Virus record (IMG/VR): IMGVR_UViG_3300031227_000562
Location: 1 to 20,182 of that record
DNA length: 20,182 nucleotides
From: a virus
Reading direction: 5' to 3' (one strand)
Shown: positions 6,959-14,300 of the stretch, piece by piece
Layout: every line of letters starts with the position of its first letter
Position numbering within the stretch: position 1 is the stretch's first letter
Notes under the pieces: generated by a model
What the model was told of the DNA's origin: nothing
The model's input: only the letters and a program-made list of their open reading frames with translations
The model's database searches: none
Made by a program: the position numbers and the translations under genes

Positions 6959-7390
6959 ATGTCAAACGGTATAGTAATTAAAACATCACCTATAGACGAC
7001 ACCTTCTACTCTTTAGAAGATGTATCAGAAGTAAACAGGCTAATAGAACTCAAGAAAAACAACACAGCAGATGAAAGCGATACTCAGCGCAGTTTCTGGG
7101 TTGTAGTTGATGCGGTAATAGAGCTATGGAAGAAAAGAAACCCCACAGAATATAGTTCAATGATATATGAGATTAATGTTGATAGAAAAGAGCAAGGCAC
7201 AATGTTTGGTACAAAGAAAGACCCCAAGAGTACAAACAAGGCACAGTTAAGAAAGAAGCTAGAGATACCCCTTTTTGTTGGGTGTGCCATAAGGATGTTG
7301 TACTCACATGACGAGTTACCAGCAGACAAAGAATTCTTTAATGCTATATGGAAAAGATACCCCATGTTTAGAATCGCTTCAAAGATTTGA
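6959..7390 (+). CDS. Hypothetical protein downstream of capsid
   Basis: A 143-residue protein. ATG 6959 directly follows the T-run of a terminator; GAAAGG (6943-6948), within the hairpin loop, is a usable SD site at about 10 nt. The upstream in-frame TTG at 6932 lies in the promoter -10 and is rejected. The protein is soluble, mixed charge, with a helical stretch around VVVDAVIELWKKRNP and a C-terminal segment ending in basic and aromatic residues. No known motif is recognised. Its position after the capsid gene fits a head-completion or small head protein, but the promoter could equally make it the first gene of the glycan cassette. It ends 23 nt before the next gene. Confidence 0.72.
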   Translation: MSNGIVIKTSPIDDTFYSLEDVSEVNRLIELKKNNTADESDTQRSFWVVVDAVIELWKKRNPTEYSSMIYEINVDRKEQGTMFGTKKDPKSTNKAQLRKKLEIPLFVGCAIRMLYSHDELPADKEFFNAIWKRYPMFRIASKI

Positions 7391-7413
7391 CTTCAGTGAT
7401 AGAATAAGAAGGT

Positions 7414-9273
7414 ATGCCAAACAATAGCAAAATCGCACTAGCGATGATATTAAAAGGCAATGAGCCCACAGAGGCAGTAGACAGATGTCTTTCAACAATA
7501 GCGAAGTGGGTAGACGGAATATTTTTAACAATCACAACCCCAGATGAAGGTGTAGCAGATATAGCAAAGAAATATGGCGCACACTACGAGATACTTCCAT
7601 ATAAATTTCACAAGAAGATAGACAAGAAGACACACAAGTGGCTCAAAGATTCATTCAAGTATGAACCCAAGGTTAAAGTGGGTGATCGTATTTTCCTGTT
7701 TGATAAAGCACGCAACTACAACTGGTCTAAAGTTGGTTCTGAGTATGAATGGATACTATGGATTGATGCAGATGATGTATTTAGGGTTGGAGAAGAGCTA
7801 AGAAATATAGTAGCCACAGCAGAAGAGAACAAAGCCGAGTCAGTATTTCTAAAATACATATACCAAGCGGTAATAGAGGATGGAAAGATAAAGGATATTG
7901 TCATTGAGCATTTAAGGGAACGCATAGTCAAGAACAACGGTGCATACAAATGGGTAGCACCTATACATGAAACGCTTATCGAGCAAAGACCGACCAAGAA
8001 GATACACGATAAGAGGTGCGATATATTACATTTAACAACTGACAGCAAGATGCGCAAAGCGATAGAGCGCAACATGAAGACTCTGGAATATTCTATTTAC
8101 GATACAAAAGCCAAAGACCCAAGACCAATATATTATTTAGGCAAAGCATACTATGATTTAAGAGGTAAAGGGGACTTTGAAAAGGCACTTGGGCTATTCA
8201 AGATATACCTATATGGTGCAGATGAATATGATAACAACAACAAATCAGGATGGGGTGAAGAGCGATCACAATGCTGGGAATATGTAGCTGAGATATACAG
8301 GGCGCAAGGTAAAGTGGACTATGCTATATCAGCATGTATGAACGCCTTGAAAGAGAGTTATAGATTCCCTTCGATATATTTGAATTTAGGATTGTGTTAT
8401 TTGGTAAAGAAGGATTGGGAAGCTGCATTACATTGGGTTAAACAGGCATTGAATGTCCCGCCACCTGATACATCGTTAGTTAATAACCCAAGAGATTTAA
8501 GGGCAAGAGCGCTAGAGGTTACTTATCACGCGTCATTAAACTTATCTTTACTAGACGAGGCAAGGGCGGCTGCTGATAAGCTACTTGAAACCTTCCCTGG
8601 TGACGAAGAGATGACAAAGAGATCGCAACTAACTCACACGCTAACACAGGAACGTGAAGCCACAAGGAGCATTGTGTTGTTATCAAAATATTTAGAAGCT
8701 ATTGGCGAGGGCAATAAGCTCCGTATGTTGATAGGATCAGCACCATCTCCAATAGCCAACAATCCATTTTTAGTAGATTTACAGAAGAGGGTGTTCCCGC
8801 CAAAAGAGTGGGGAAATAACGAGATAGCAATATTATGTGGGCAAGGGTTCACTACCTGGAGTCCTAAGCTATTAGAGATGCCAGATCAATCATTTATAGG
8901 TGGAAGCGAAGAGGCGGTTATCTACCTGTCTAAGGAGCTAGCTGATTTAGGGTGGAAGGTTACAGTATATGCTGATCCTGGTGAAGACGAGGGCGAGCAT
9001 GAGGGAGTGACCTACTTACCATATTACAAGTTCAATCCTCTTGACAGCTTTAACGTACTGGTTGCATGGAGAAACCCTCAGTTTGTTGATGGTGATATAA
9101 AGGCCAAGCAGGTGTACCTATGGGCACACGATATTTTAAATGCTTTAGATTTTACTGAAGAGAGGGTAGCGAAATGGACAAAGATATTTGTATTAAGCCC
9201 ATGGCATAGAGAGAACATACCGAGCGTACCAGACGATAAAATAGTTATATCGGGGAATGGAATAACATTATGA
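7414..9273 (+). CDS. Fused GT2 glycosyltransferase - TPR - GT-B N-domain
   Basis: A 619-residue multidomain enzyme, probably moving sugars from nucleotide donors to a virion or host surface glycan. ATG 7414 has AAGAAGG close upstream. The N-terminus is a GT-A fold of family GT2: KIALAMILKGNE, then WIDADD (Asp118, Asp120, Asp121) as the metal/donor-binding DxD motif, and APIHE near 190. Residues about 225-400 look like TPR helical repeats. From about 468 the Rossmann-like N-domain of a GT-B (GT4-type) enzyme begins, with IGGSEEAV near 495 and SGNGIT at the very end. The protein stops exactly where GT-B linkers lead to the C-domain, which is found in the next gene in another frame. See the split-gene finding. 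Confidence 0.85.
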   Translation: MPNNSKIALAMILKGNEPTEAVDRCLSTIAKWVDGIFLTITTPDEGVADIAKKYGAHYEILPYKFHKKIDKKTHKWLKDSFKYEPKVKVGDRIFLFDKARNYNWSKVGSEYEWILWIDADDVFRVGEELRNIVATAEENKAESVFLKYIYQAVIEDGKIKDIVIEHLRERIVKNNGAYKWVAPIHETLIEQRPTKKIHDKRCDILHLTTDSKMRKAIERNMKTLEYSIYDTKAKDPRPIYYLGKAYYDLRGKGDFEKALGLFKIYLYGADEYDNNNKSGWGEERSQCWEYVAEIYRAQGKVDYAISACMNALKESYRFPSIYLNLGLCYLVKKDWEAALHWVKQALNVPPPDTSLVNNPRDLRARALEVTYHASLNLSLLDEARAAADKLLETFPGDEEMTKRSQLTHTLTQEREATRSIVLLSKYLEAIGEGNKLRMLIGSAPSPIANNPFLVDLQKRVFPPKEWGNNEIAILCGQGFTTWSPKLLEMPDQSFIGGSEEAVIYLSKELADLGWKVTVYADPGEDEGEHEGVTYLPYYKFNPLDSFNVLVAWRNPQFVDGDIKAKQVYLWAHDILNALDFTEERVAKWTKIFVLSPWHRENIPSVPDDKIVISGNGITL

Positions 9274-9872
9274 GAAATCCATACAGATGCATATACACGT
9301 CAAGTTATGATAGAGGTTTAGAACACCTTTTAAAGATATGGCCTGATGTAAAGAAGGCAGTACCAAAAGCTGAGTTACATGTGTTTTATGGATGGATGCT
9401 GTTTGAGAGGTTTTACGGAGATAACCCAGAGCGTATGGCATGGATGAAGAAGATGAATGAGTTAATGGAGCAAGACGGTATAACGCATCATGGCAGGGTA
9501 TCACAATCTGATGTAGCCAAAGAGATGGAAAAGAGCGGTGTATGGGCATATCCTACACATTTTGGTGAGATATCCTGTATAACTGCAATGAAGGCACAGG
9601 CATTGGGTTCTATACCAGTAATAATTGATTATGCAGCCTTAGAGACTACTGTAAAGTTTGGTGTAAAGGTCAAGGGTGATATATATGATAAAGAGACAAA
9701 GAAAAAATACACAGAAGAGCTGGTAGCAATATTAAAAAACCACAAGAAGCAAGAAGAGATACGCAAACCCATGATGAAATGGGCAAGGGAATATTACAAA
9801 TGGTCAAATATAGCGAAACAATGGAGCGATTTATTTAAATCAGAAGATGGAAACAAACAGACCAAGGGATAA
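9270..9872 (+). CDS. GT4-type glycosyltransferase C-domain (split half)
   Basis: A 200-residue protein consisting only of a GT-B C-terminal domain, which normally binds the nucleotide-sugar donor. It opens with RNPYRCIYTSSYDRGLEHLL, the first strand and helix of the domain, and has the GEISCITAMKAQALGSIPV donor-site motif (an E-x7-E-like region). It has no N-domain of its own. ATG 9270 overlaps the stop of the previous gene (ATGA), so it is probably translated by reinitiation and may work in trans with the upstream N-domain. Compared with intact GT4 proteins, about ten linker residues after 'NGI' are missing. It could be a functional split enzyme or a recent break. Confidence 0.8.
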   Translation: MRNPYRCIYTSSYDRGLEHLLKIWPDVKKAVPKAELHVFYGWMLFERFYGDNPERMAWMKKMNELMEQDGITHHGRVSQSDVAKEMEKSGVWAYPTHFGEISCITAMKAQALGSIPVIIDYAALETTVKFGVKVKGDIYDKETKKKYTEELVAILKNHKKQEEIRKPMMKWAREYYKWSNIAKQWSDLFKSEDGNKQTKG

Positions 9873-10074
9873 CCAAGGAAGATTCACCGCAGACAGCAAG
9901 GATGAACGCAATATAACCAGATGTCCTGAGTGTGGCAAGATTATACCCATTGAAGACATAAGAGGAACTCACTTTTGTTCAAGGATATGTGAGACTAATT
10001 ACAGGTACAGGATGAAGCACATGGACCCGATGACGGGCAATTTGCCTAACCCTAAAGATGTTAAGAAATGGTAA
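9847..10074 (+). CDS. Small zinc-ribbon protein
   Basis: A 75-residue protein starting 26 nt inside the previous gene in another frame. It has a polar N-terminus, then CPEC and, 18 residues on, a CSRIC knuckle, giving a four-cysteine zinc site, followed by a basic RYRMKH stretch. The second knuckle (FCSRxC) resembles the zinc knuckles of the HNH endonuclease (FCSREC), which may reflect a shared ancestry or just a common motif. Nucleic-acid binding is plausible but not shown. No SD site is strong (CAGAAG just before the ATG), so coupling to the upstream gene is likely. Confidence 0.7.
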   Translation: METNRPRDNQGRFTADSKDERNITRCPECGKIIPIEDIRGTHFCSRICETNYRYRMKHMDPMTGNLPNPKDVKKW

Positions 10075-10325
10075 GGCTCAAGTTCAGGTTCAGGGGACAA
10101 CAATACATATTATATTTGTTACCAACTATATCTAGGTACAACTGGGATCAATTTAGGCGAGGCATAAAATATTCTACTATAATATGGAAGGACTACGTTT
10201 ATTGTGAGTATGATGGGAAGTTACGTTCCTTTTGGTTGTTCAATCTTGAACAGGGATATATAGGCAAAGATAGTTTATCTAGATCTGTAAACGTATGGAA
10301 AATAAAAAAGGTCTGGATGATATAA
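10068..10325 (+). CDS. Small basic hypothetical protein
   Basis: An 85-residue protein overlapping the previous gene by 7 nt (ATGGTAA) and the next by 31 nt. It is basic and rich in aromatic residues (Tyr, Trp, Phe), with an early hydrophobic stretch YILYLLPTIS that is too short for a confident membrane helix. I do not recognise the family. It fills the only gap between the zinc-ribbon gene and the methyltransferase, and the tight overlaps on both sides support a real gene, but evidence is otherwise thin. Confidence 0.55.
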   Translation: MVRLKFRFRGQQYILYLLPTISRYNWDQFRRGIKYSTIIWKDYVYCEYDGKLRSFWLFNLEQGYIGKDSLSRSVNVWKIKKVWMI

Positions 10326-10900
10326 TCAACGCTGCTTTCAAAGAACTTGAAACGCTAAGTATTGAGACAATACTATCTGACTTAAAAGACTGTAGCGAAG
10401 GTGGTTTGCGAGATGTGCTTGACACTAAGAACAGTCAATATTATCAGTGGTTAGCAGCATTAATGCGTACATATAAGCCGCGACAAATTGTCGAATTAGG
10501 TGGAGCGATGGGAGTATCAGCGTTGTGTATGCTGAGCCAGTTACCAGTAGATGCTAAGTTGTACAGCATAACACTAGAAGAGGAAAGCAAAGAATTCTCA
10601 TTTATCAAGACAGAATATCCACAACTAACAAAAATAATAGGCGATGATAGCGATTTGAGTCTATGGCCTAAAGATTTAGACTGGAGTAAGACCGACTTGC
10701 TGTTCATAGACGGAGAGCATACATCAGAGGCTGTGAGACGCGAGCTAAAGGATTATTTACCGAAAGTGGGTAAAGACACGCTAGTGCTACTAGATGACAT
10801 TAAAATGCCTGAGATTTGGCCTGTGTGGCTTGAGATAGAAAACGATAAAATAGACATAAGTGTATTGCATCATAGTGGATTTGGTTGTTTAGTAACATGA
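10295..10900 (+). CDS. SAM-dependent methyltransferase (class I)
   Basis: A 201-residue methyltransferase of the Methyltransf_24 type. The Rossmann motif I is IVELGGAMGVSA (Glu67), where S-adenosylmethionine binds. LLFIDGEHTSEAVRREL (Asp139, His142) is the family's characteristic strand-4 region. VLLDDIKMPEIWP follows, with a possible metal-binding Asp pair. Such enzymes in glycan clusters O-methylate sugars, often capping a chain. It begins 31 nt inside the previous gene, and its TGA overlaps an ATG (ATGA, 10897) that opens the damaged small gene. The substrate cannot be read from sequence; sugar methylation is inferred from its neighbours. Confidence 0.82.
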   Translation: MENKKGLDDIINAAFKELETLSIETILSDLKDCSEGGLRDVLDTKNSQYYQWLAALMRTYKPRQIVELGGAMGVSALCMLSQLPVDAKLYSITLEEESKEFSFIKTEYPQLTKIIGDDSDLSLWPKDLDWSKTDLLFIDGEHTSEAVRRELKDYLPKVGKDTLVLLDDIKMPEIWPVWLEIENDKIDISVLHHSGFGCLVT

Positions 10901-11102
10901 TATACATATCAAGAACATTATTACCGACGATGAGTCTAGGGGTATAGCCAATACGGGATTATATTTGGTACACTTAAAACATGCTGACATGACAGCACAG
11001 AGGCACTTCGGGCCATACCTACGCGACTTTGATACTGGGTTGCTTGAAGTTGGCATAGGAGAGAAGGAATTAATACCGGCAGAAATAAGGGGGGAATTAT
11101 GA
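10897..11102 (+). pseudogene. Frameshifted small gene between methyltransferase and GT4
   Basis: ATG 10897 overlaps the methyltransferase stop, but its frame runs only 16 codons to a TAG. One base off, a 65-codon frame is open from 10899 to TGA 11100-11102, which overlaps the next gene's ATG. Joined at about codon 5, the protein would read MIYIS-KNIITDDESRGIA..., ending GEKELIPAEIRGEL, a compact natural-looking sequence of about 69 residues. This implies loss of one base near 10908-10912. Alternatives are a sequence error, a -1 frameshift, or a shorter gene starting at TTG 10968 (SD GGGA). Function unknown. Confidence 0.55.
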
Positions 11103-11923
11103 AGCTAGATTTGATTTGGTACTTCGATCAAGCTAAAGAGATATGGCCTAACTATCGTGATGGTGTTAGAGCAGCGATGGAAGAGCTTGAAAGACGCGGA
11201 CACACTGTAAGGTGGCATTTAGGCACTGATGTAAAGATAGAGGATGATTCAGACTTCATATTAAATTGGGACAACTCCACAAGCCAATTCATTGGTGAAT
11301 TTCACAAGTACCCTAACATCCGCAAAGGATTGATATTAACAACAGAGCTAGGGCTAAACATAGAGAGTTTAAAGAACTATGATGTTGTGTTTGCTGAATC
11401 AGATTATGTGGCAAGTCTCATAAAGCCACATGGCGTAAGGGTTATAACAGCATTTGGAACTGATACTAATTTCTTTTCCCCGCATAGCATAAAAACACCC
11501 AAAGATTACAAGGCTTTTTACCCTTCAACATTTAGCCCATGGAAAAGGCAAGACGTTTTTGCTGATCTGTATGGTGATAAAGGATTATGTTTAGGTACTA
11601 TCCAGCCAGACGGTTGGGATATATTAAGGCATACAGTCGAGAAAGGCACAAATGTATATATCGGATATCTACCAGTTGAAAGGGTGCGGGAATTCTACAG
11701 GAATTGTGAGATGGTACATATAACGGGATATGAAGGAAGCGGGCGCACGGTAATTGAAGCTTTAAGCATGGATATGCCTGTAGAGGCCTCACCTGACAAT
11801 CAGAAATGCCAATGCTATTTAGCAGAGTTTAAAGCGTCTGGTATGGGAGCTAGGGAGTTTGCAATAGCTTATTACAGCGCGCAAGGGTACGCAGATAGTT
11901 TAATGAAAGGAATAGATGGTTAA
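11099..11923 (+). CDS. GT4-type glycosyltransferase
   Basis: A 274-residue GT-B fold enzyme, short for the family but with both halves visible. ATG 11099 has a G-rich SD (AAGGGGGG) 5 nt upstream and overlaps the preceding frame's stop. The N-domain has ELERRGHTV and an inter-domain stretch FAESDYVASLIKPHG followed by AFGTDTNFFSP, where retaining GT4 enzymes have 'xNGID...F'. The C-domain has FYPSTFSPWKRQD and EGSGRTVIEALSMDMPVEA, the E-x7-E-like donor-binding segment. It would transfer a sugar, with retention, from a nucleotide donor. It overlaps the next GT2 gene by 8 nt. Confidence 0.82.
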   Translation: MKLDLIWYFDQAKEIWPNYRDGVRAAMEELERRGHTVRWHLGTDVKIEDDSDFILNWDNSTSQFIGEFHKYPNIRKGLILTTELGLNIESLKNYDVVFAESDYVASLIKPHGVRVITAFGTDTNFFSPHSIKTPKDYKAFYPSTFSPWKRQDVFADLYGDKGLCLGTIQPDGWDILRHTVEKGTNVYIGYLPVERVREFYRNCEMVHITGYEGSGRTVIEALSMDMPVEASPDNQKCQCYLAEFKASGMGAREFAIAYYSAQGYADSLMKGIDG

Positions 11924-12650
11924 GTTATCAGTAGTAATACCGTGCTATTTAATCAAGCCAGAGCTAGTTGATTTAACAAAGAGTGCGATATACTCATTTA
12001 GGCAGGCGGAGTTACCTGAATGGGAGTTGGTACTCGTTGATGATGGGTCGTTGTTAGGGTCGGGGTATCTAAAAGAAGAGGCCGACACATACATACATCA
12101 CAAAAAGAATCAGGGGTTTATCAAGACGGTTAATGATGGGATAAACCTAGCGAGGGGTGAGTTGGTTGCAGTAGCAAATAATGATATACGGGTAGCACCA
12201 AATTTTTATGATGTTGCGAGAGATATTTTAGAAGACCCACAAATTGTATCGGTACATCCAAGAATGTTATTTTACGATGACCCCATCGAATATGGTATAG
12301 ACACTCATGCAACGGGTAAAGAGCGTTGGTGTCAATCGTCATTTTTTATATTAAAAGGCAAGCACTTATTCCCTGAAAATTATCAGGGTACAGGTGGGGC
12401 ATACGAAGATTGGCGATACTGGACTGATTTGAGGGATAACGAGGGGTATAAAACGGCGTACACAACAAAGACATGTTTCCAGCACAAAGATTCTTCTACA
12501 ACGCAGATAGTTGGTGAAAAGACAAAACATCATAAAGATAACGCCGAGGTATTCAAAGATGAGTTTGGGGATTACCCAGAGAATTATTTTGCTAAGAGAT
12601 ATCCCGAGCAGATGAGGGTTAATTGGCGTGACGAGTTTATGAAAATATGA
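11916..12650 (+). CDS. GT2 family glycosyltransferase
   Basis: A 244-residue GT-A enzyme of the rhamnosyltransferase-like GT2 group. Motifs: KLSVVIPCY at the N-terminus, VLVDDGS (Asp42, Asp43) binding the nucleotide, KNQGFIKTVNDGI, and AVANNDIRV (residues 88-90), the NND form of the metal-binding DxD motif. The region around GGAYEDWRYWTD may supply the acceptor base (Glu/Asp). AAGGA lies close to the start, and the gene overlaps the upstream GT4 gene by 8 nt. Its stop overlaps the ATG of the truncated sulfotransferase (ATGA). The donor and acceptor sugars cannot be deduced. Confidence 0.87.
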   Translation: MVKLSVVIPCYLIKPELVDLTKSAIYSFRQAELPEWELVLVDDGSLLGSGYLKEEADTYIHHKKNQGFIKTVNDGINLARGELVAVANNDIRVAPNFYDVARDILEDPQIVSVHPRMLFYDDPIEYGIDTHATGKERWCQSSFFILKGKHLFPENYQGTGGAYEDWRYWTDLRDNEGYKTAYTTKTCFQHKDSSTTQIVGEKTKHHKDNAEVFKDEFGDYPENYFAKRYPEQMRVNWRDEFMKI

Positions 12651-12805
12651 TAATACTTAATAATAGTGTGTTTTACGATATGCCCAAAACAGGTGGGTCG
12701 TGGGTATCAGAGGGACTCATGGCTTATGCCAATGGTGAGTTTATAGTTGGAACATCTCACCAGCCGCCTGATAACCTTGCAGTTTATTCTTTTACGTTCA
12801 TTTGA
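12647..12805 (+). pseudogene. Truncated sulfotransferase (N-terminal remnant)
   Basis: A 52-residue reading frame starting at an ATGA overlap with the GT2 gene. It begins MIILNNSVFYDMPKTGGSWV. PKTGGSW (residues 13-19) is the 5'-phosphosulfate loop that binds the PAPS donor in sulfotransferases. It ends VYSFTFI-stop, just where the family continues into the RxP...S motif that binds the 3'-phosphate. The rest of the enzyme (normally 150 or more residues) is missing, and the next gene begins 8 nt later, so a deletion has removed it. The remnant cannot be catalytic alone. Sugar sulfation was probably once part of this cassette. Confidence 0.65.
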
Positions 12806-12813
12806 AAGGTTTT

Positions 12814-13524
12814 ATGCAGATATCAGTAATAACGCCTAGTATCAGGCACGAAGGATTGCCTATTGTTGAGAAAGCGCTCAAACGTCAAGGCACGGAGTTT
12901 GAATGGCTCGTAGGGTCTCCTGAGCGACCGGAGAACCTTACAATGCCGTTTACATGGGTACAAGACCCTCCCAGGCTTAAAACCGACTATTGGGGTCTTT
13001 TTAAGTCATATAATGCATTATTAAAAGAGTGTAAGGGCGAGTTGGTGGTATCAATCCAAGATCACACGTTTTTTGATCCTGATGCACTAGGCAAGTTTTG
13101 GTATCACTATCAAGAAGAACCCAAGACATTGGTTACGGGTGTAGGGAATAAATATTCTAGTGATACATGGGCGACTAAAACGTGGCAGGATCCCCGCGAG
13201 AGAGATGATAGTGGATCATATTATCAGTGTTCGCATAGGGATATGGAGTTTAATTTTTGCTCGGTGCCACTAAAGGCATTTTATGCTGTAGGTGGATTTG
13301 ACGAATATCTTGACAGGTTTTCGTCGATATGCGGGTTAGATGTAGTAACGAGACTAGAAGCGATAGGCGGGTGGGATTTCAAGATCGACCAGACAAACAA
13401 GAGCTATAGCACGGAACACGGAAGGCCAGACGGATGGGAAGAAAACAACGCAATAAATGGGCCGTGGGGTGAGCGGTTAAAGCATTATATTGAGCATGGA
13501 CCGGTACTGGATTATTTAAAGTAA
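12814..13524 (+). CDS. GT2-like glycosyltransferase
   Basis: A 236-residue GT-A type enzyme. ATG 12814 has AAAGG 4 nt upstream and is preferred to the in-frame TTG at 12802, which overlaps the sulfotransferase remnant. Segments: MQISVITPSIRHEGLP at the start, WLVGSPERP as the nucleotide-binding strand, KSYNALLKECKGELVVSIQDHTFF with QDH (Asp83) in place of DxD, and NFCSVPLKAFYAVGGFDEYLD, the typical acceptor-side 'GGFDE' of GT2 enzymes. It is the last gene of the glycan cassette and ends 27 nt before the 13-mer of element B. GT2 membership is confident; the specific sugar is not. Confidence 0.82.
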   Translation: MQISVITPSIRHEGLPIVEKALKRQGTEFEWLVGSPERPENLTMPFTWVQDPPRLKTDYWGLFKSYNALLKECKGELVVSIQDHTFFDPDALGKFWYHYQEEPKTLVTGVGNKYSSDTWATKTWQDPRERDDSGSYYQCSHRDMEFNFCSVPLKAFYAVGGFDEYLDRFSSICGLDVVTRLEAIGGWDFKIDQTNKSYSTEHGRPDGWEENNAINGPWGERLKHYIEHGPVLDYLK

Positions 13525-13550
13525 ATAGTATACAATCGAGTTAAGCTAAG

Positions 13551-13563
13551 AAGTTAGAGACTA
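13551..13563 (+). repeat. 13-mer AAGTTARARACTA, copy B
   Basis: The sequence AAGTTAGAGACTA lies 2 nt before the element B hairpin. With flanking bases it forms GTTAG-AGA-CTAAC, a perfect 5-bp inverted repeat. It marks the border between the glycan cassette and the tail-side genes. Confidence 0.7.
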
Positions 13564-13565
13564 AC

Positions 13566-13593
13566 AGCCACCTTGCAATGGGTGGCTTTTTTT
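13566..13593 (+). terminator. Terminator hairpin (element B)
   Basis: The stem AGCCACC (13566-13572) pairs with GGTGGCT (13581-13587), loop TTGCAATG, followed by seven T (13587-13593). The next start codon, ATG 13594, follows the last T with no gap. It would end transcription of the glycan cassette unless antitermination occurs. Confidence 0.78.
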
Positions 13594-13956
13594 ATGGCAG
13601 ACAGAGTACCGTTAGAACAAACACAAGATGTACCAGTACAGCAAGACGCTCCAAGTGAGTCTAGGACTGATTTTGTTGACAAGAAGGGCATTACAGAAAT
13701 GCAAGACTTAAAGACATTATCATTGGTGCTTGGATTTGACGGACACGGATTTAATGGTGACGATTCAAAAGCTGAAAGGATATATGCTTGGGCTAAGGAT
13801 CGCGACGGAGATCCTCTAACATTTCTTAGCGATATTGTCAGGAAGCTTGGCATAACATCAACAAAAGGCAATTTGCTTAACAAGTTGCATGAATGGACAA
13901 GCCTTGATACAAGCATAAAATCTTTGACGCAAAGGAAATTAGTTTTGGAGAAATAG
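13594..13956 (+). CDS. Hypothetical protein at start of tail-side block
   Basis: A 120-residue protein. ATG 13594 directly follows the T-run of element B; a TTG at 13573, inside the hairpin loop, is in frame but would add residues translated from the terminator and is rejected. The only SD-like bases are GGGTGG in the hairpin's 3' arm, 8 nt upstream. The N-terminal 35 or so residues are polar and Gln/Pro-rich, probably unstructured, followed by a helical part (LKTLSLVLGFDGHGFNGDD). No family is recognised. Its position suggests a virion or assembly accessory protein. Confidence 0.7.
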   Translation: MADRVPLEQTQDVPVQQDAPSESRTDFVDKKGITEMQDLKTLSLVLGFDGHGFNGDDSKAERIYAWAKDRDGDPLTFLSDIVRKLGITSTKGNLLNKLHEWTSLDTSIKSLTQRKLVLEK

Positions 13957-13957
13957 G

Positions 13958-14299
13958 ATGTCGACGAATCATTTAGGAAACACGCAACCTGCAATAGATC
14001 AAGAAGAGCATACACATATAGGCGGGGTAGCGGGCAAGAAAACATTTGTAATAGATAATGCGGCTAACCAGATAACAGATTTCGGTGGTGAGAGGCCAAG
14101 GGCATTTTATCAGAACGTATCGCTAGTTTCAGGATATTCTTTTTATGGACTCGCGACACCAGGGAGCAACCCAACAACAAGCAATTTCAGAATATTAAGA
14201 TCAGACACATTCACTGGCGGTGTATTGTATGCCGATGGTAGCACTACTTTTACTCATGCTTGGTCGTCGGCTAGTTTAGCTAGTATAAGTTATTCATAA
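13958..14299 (+). CDS. Hypothetical structural-type protein
   Basis: A 113-residue protein whose start is 1 nt after the previous stop, with GGAGA about 7 nt upstream. The sequence is rich in Ser, Gly, Thr and Ala, with alternating hydrophobic residues typical of beta-structured virion proteins, for example FRILRSDTFTGGVLYADG. The segment FVIDNAANQITDFGGE resembles small proteins seen near neck genes of other phages, but I cannot name a family. No signal peptide, membrane helix or cysteine motif is visible. A minor virion or decoration protein is a guess. Confidence 0.7.
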   Translation: MSTNHLGNTQPAIDQEEHTHIGGVAGKKTFVIDNAANQITDFGGERPRAFYQNVSLVSGYSFYGLATPGSNPTTSNFRILRSDTFTGGVLYADGSTTFTHAWSSASLASISYS

Positions 14300-14300
14300 T

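Noticed and set aside
13490-13536. Possible promoters (TTGAGC-N17-TATTTA; TGGATT-N17-TACAAT) before element B
   Set aside because: Three to four matches per box at most; such matches are common in AT-rich coding DNA.
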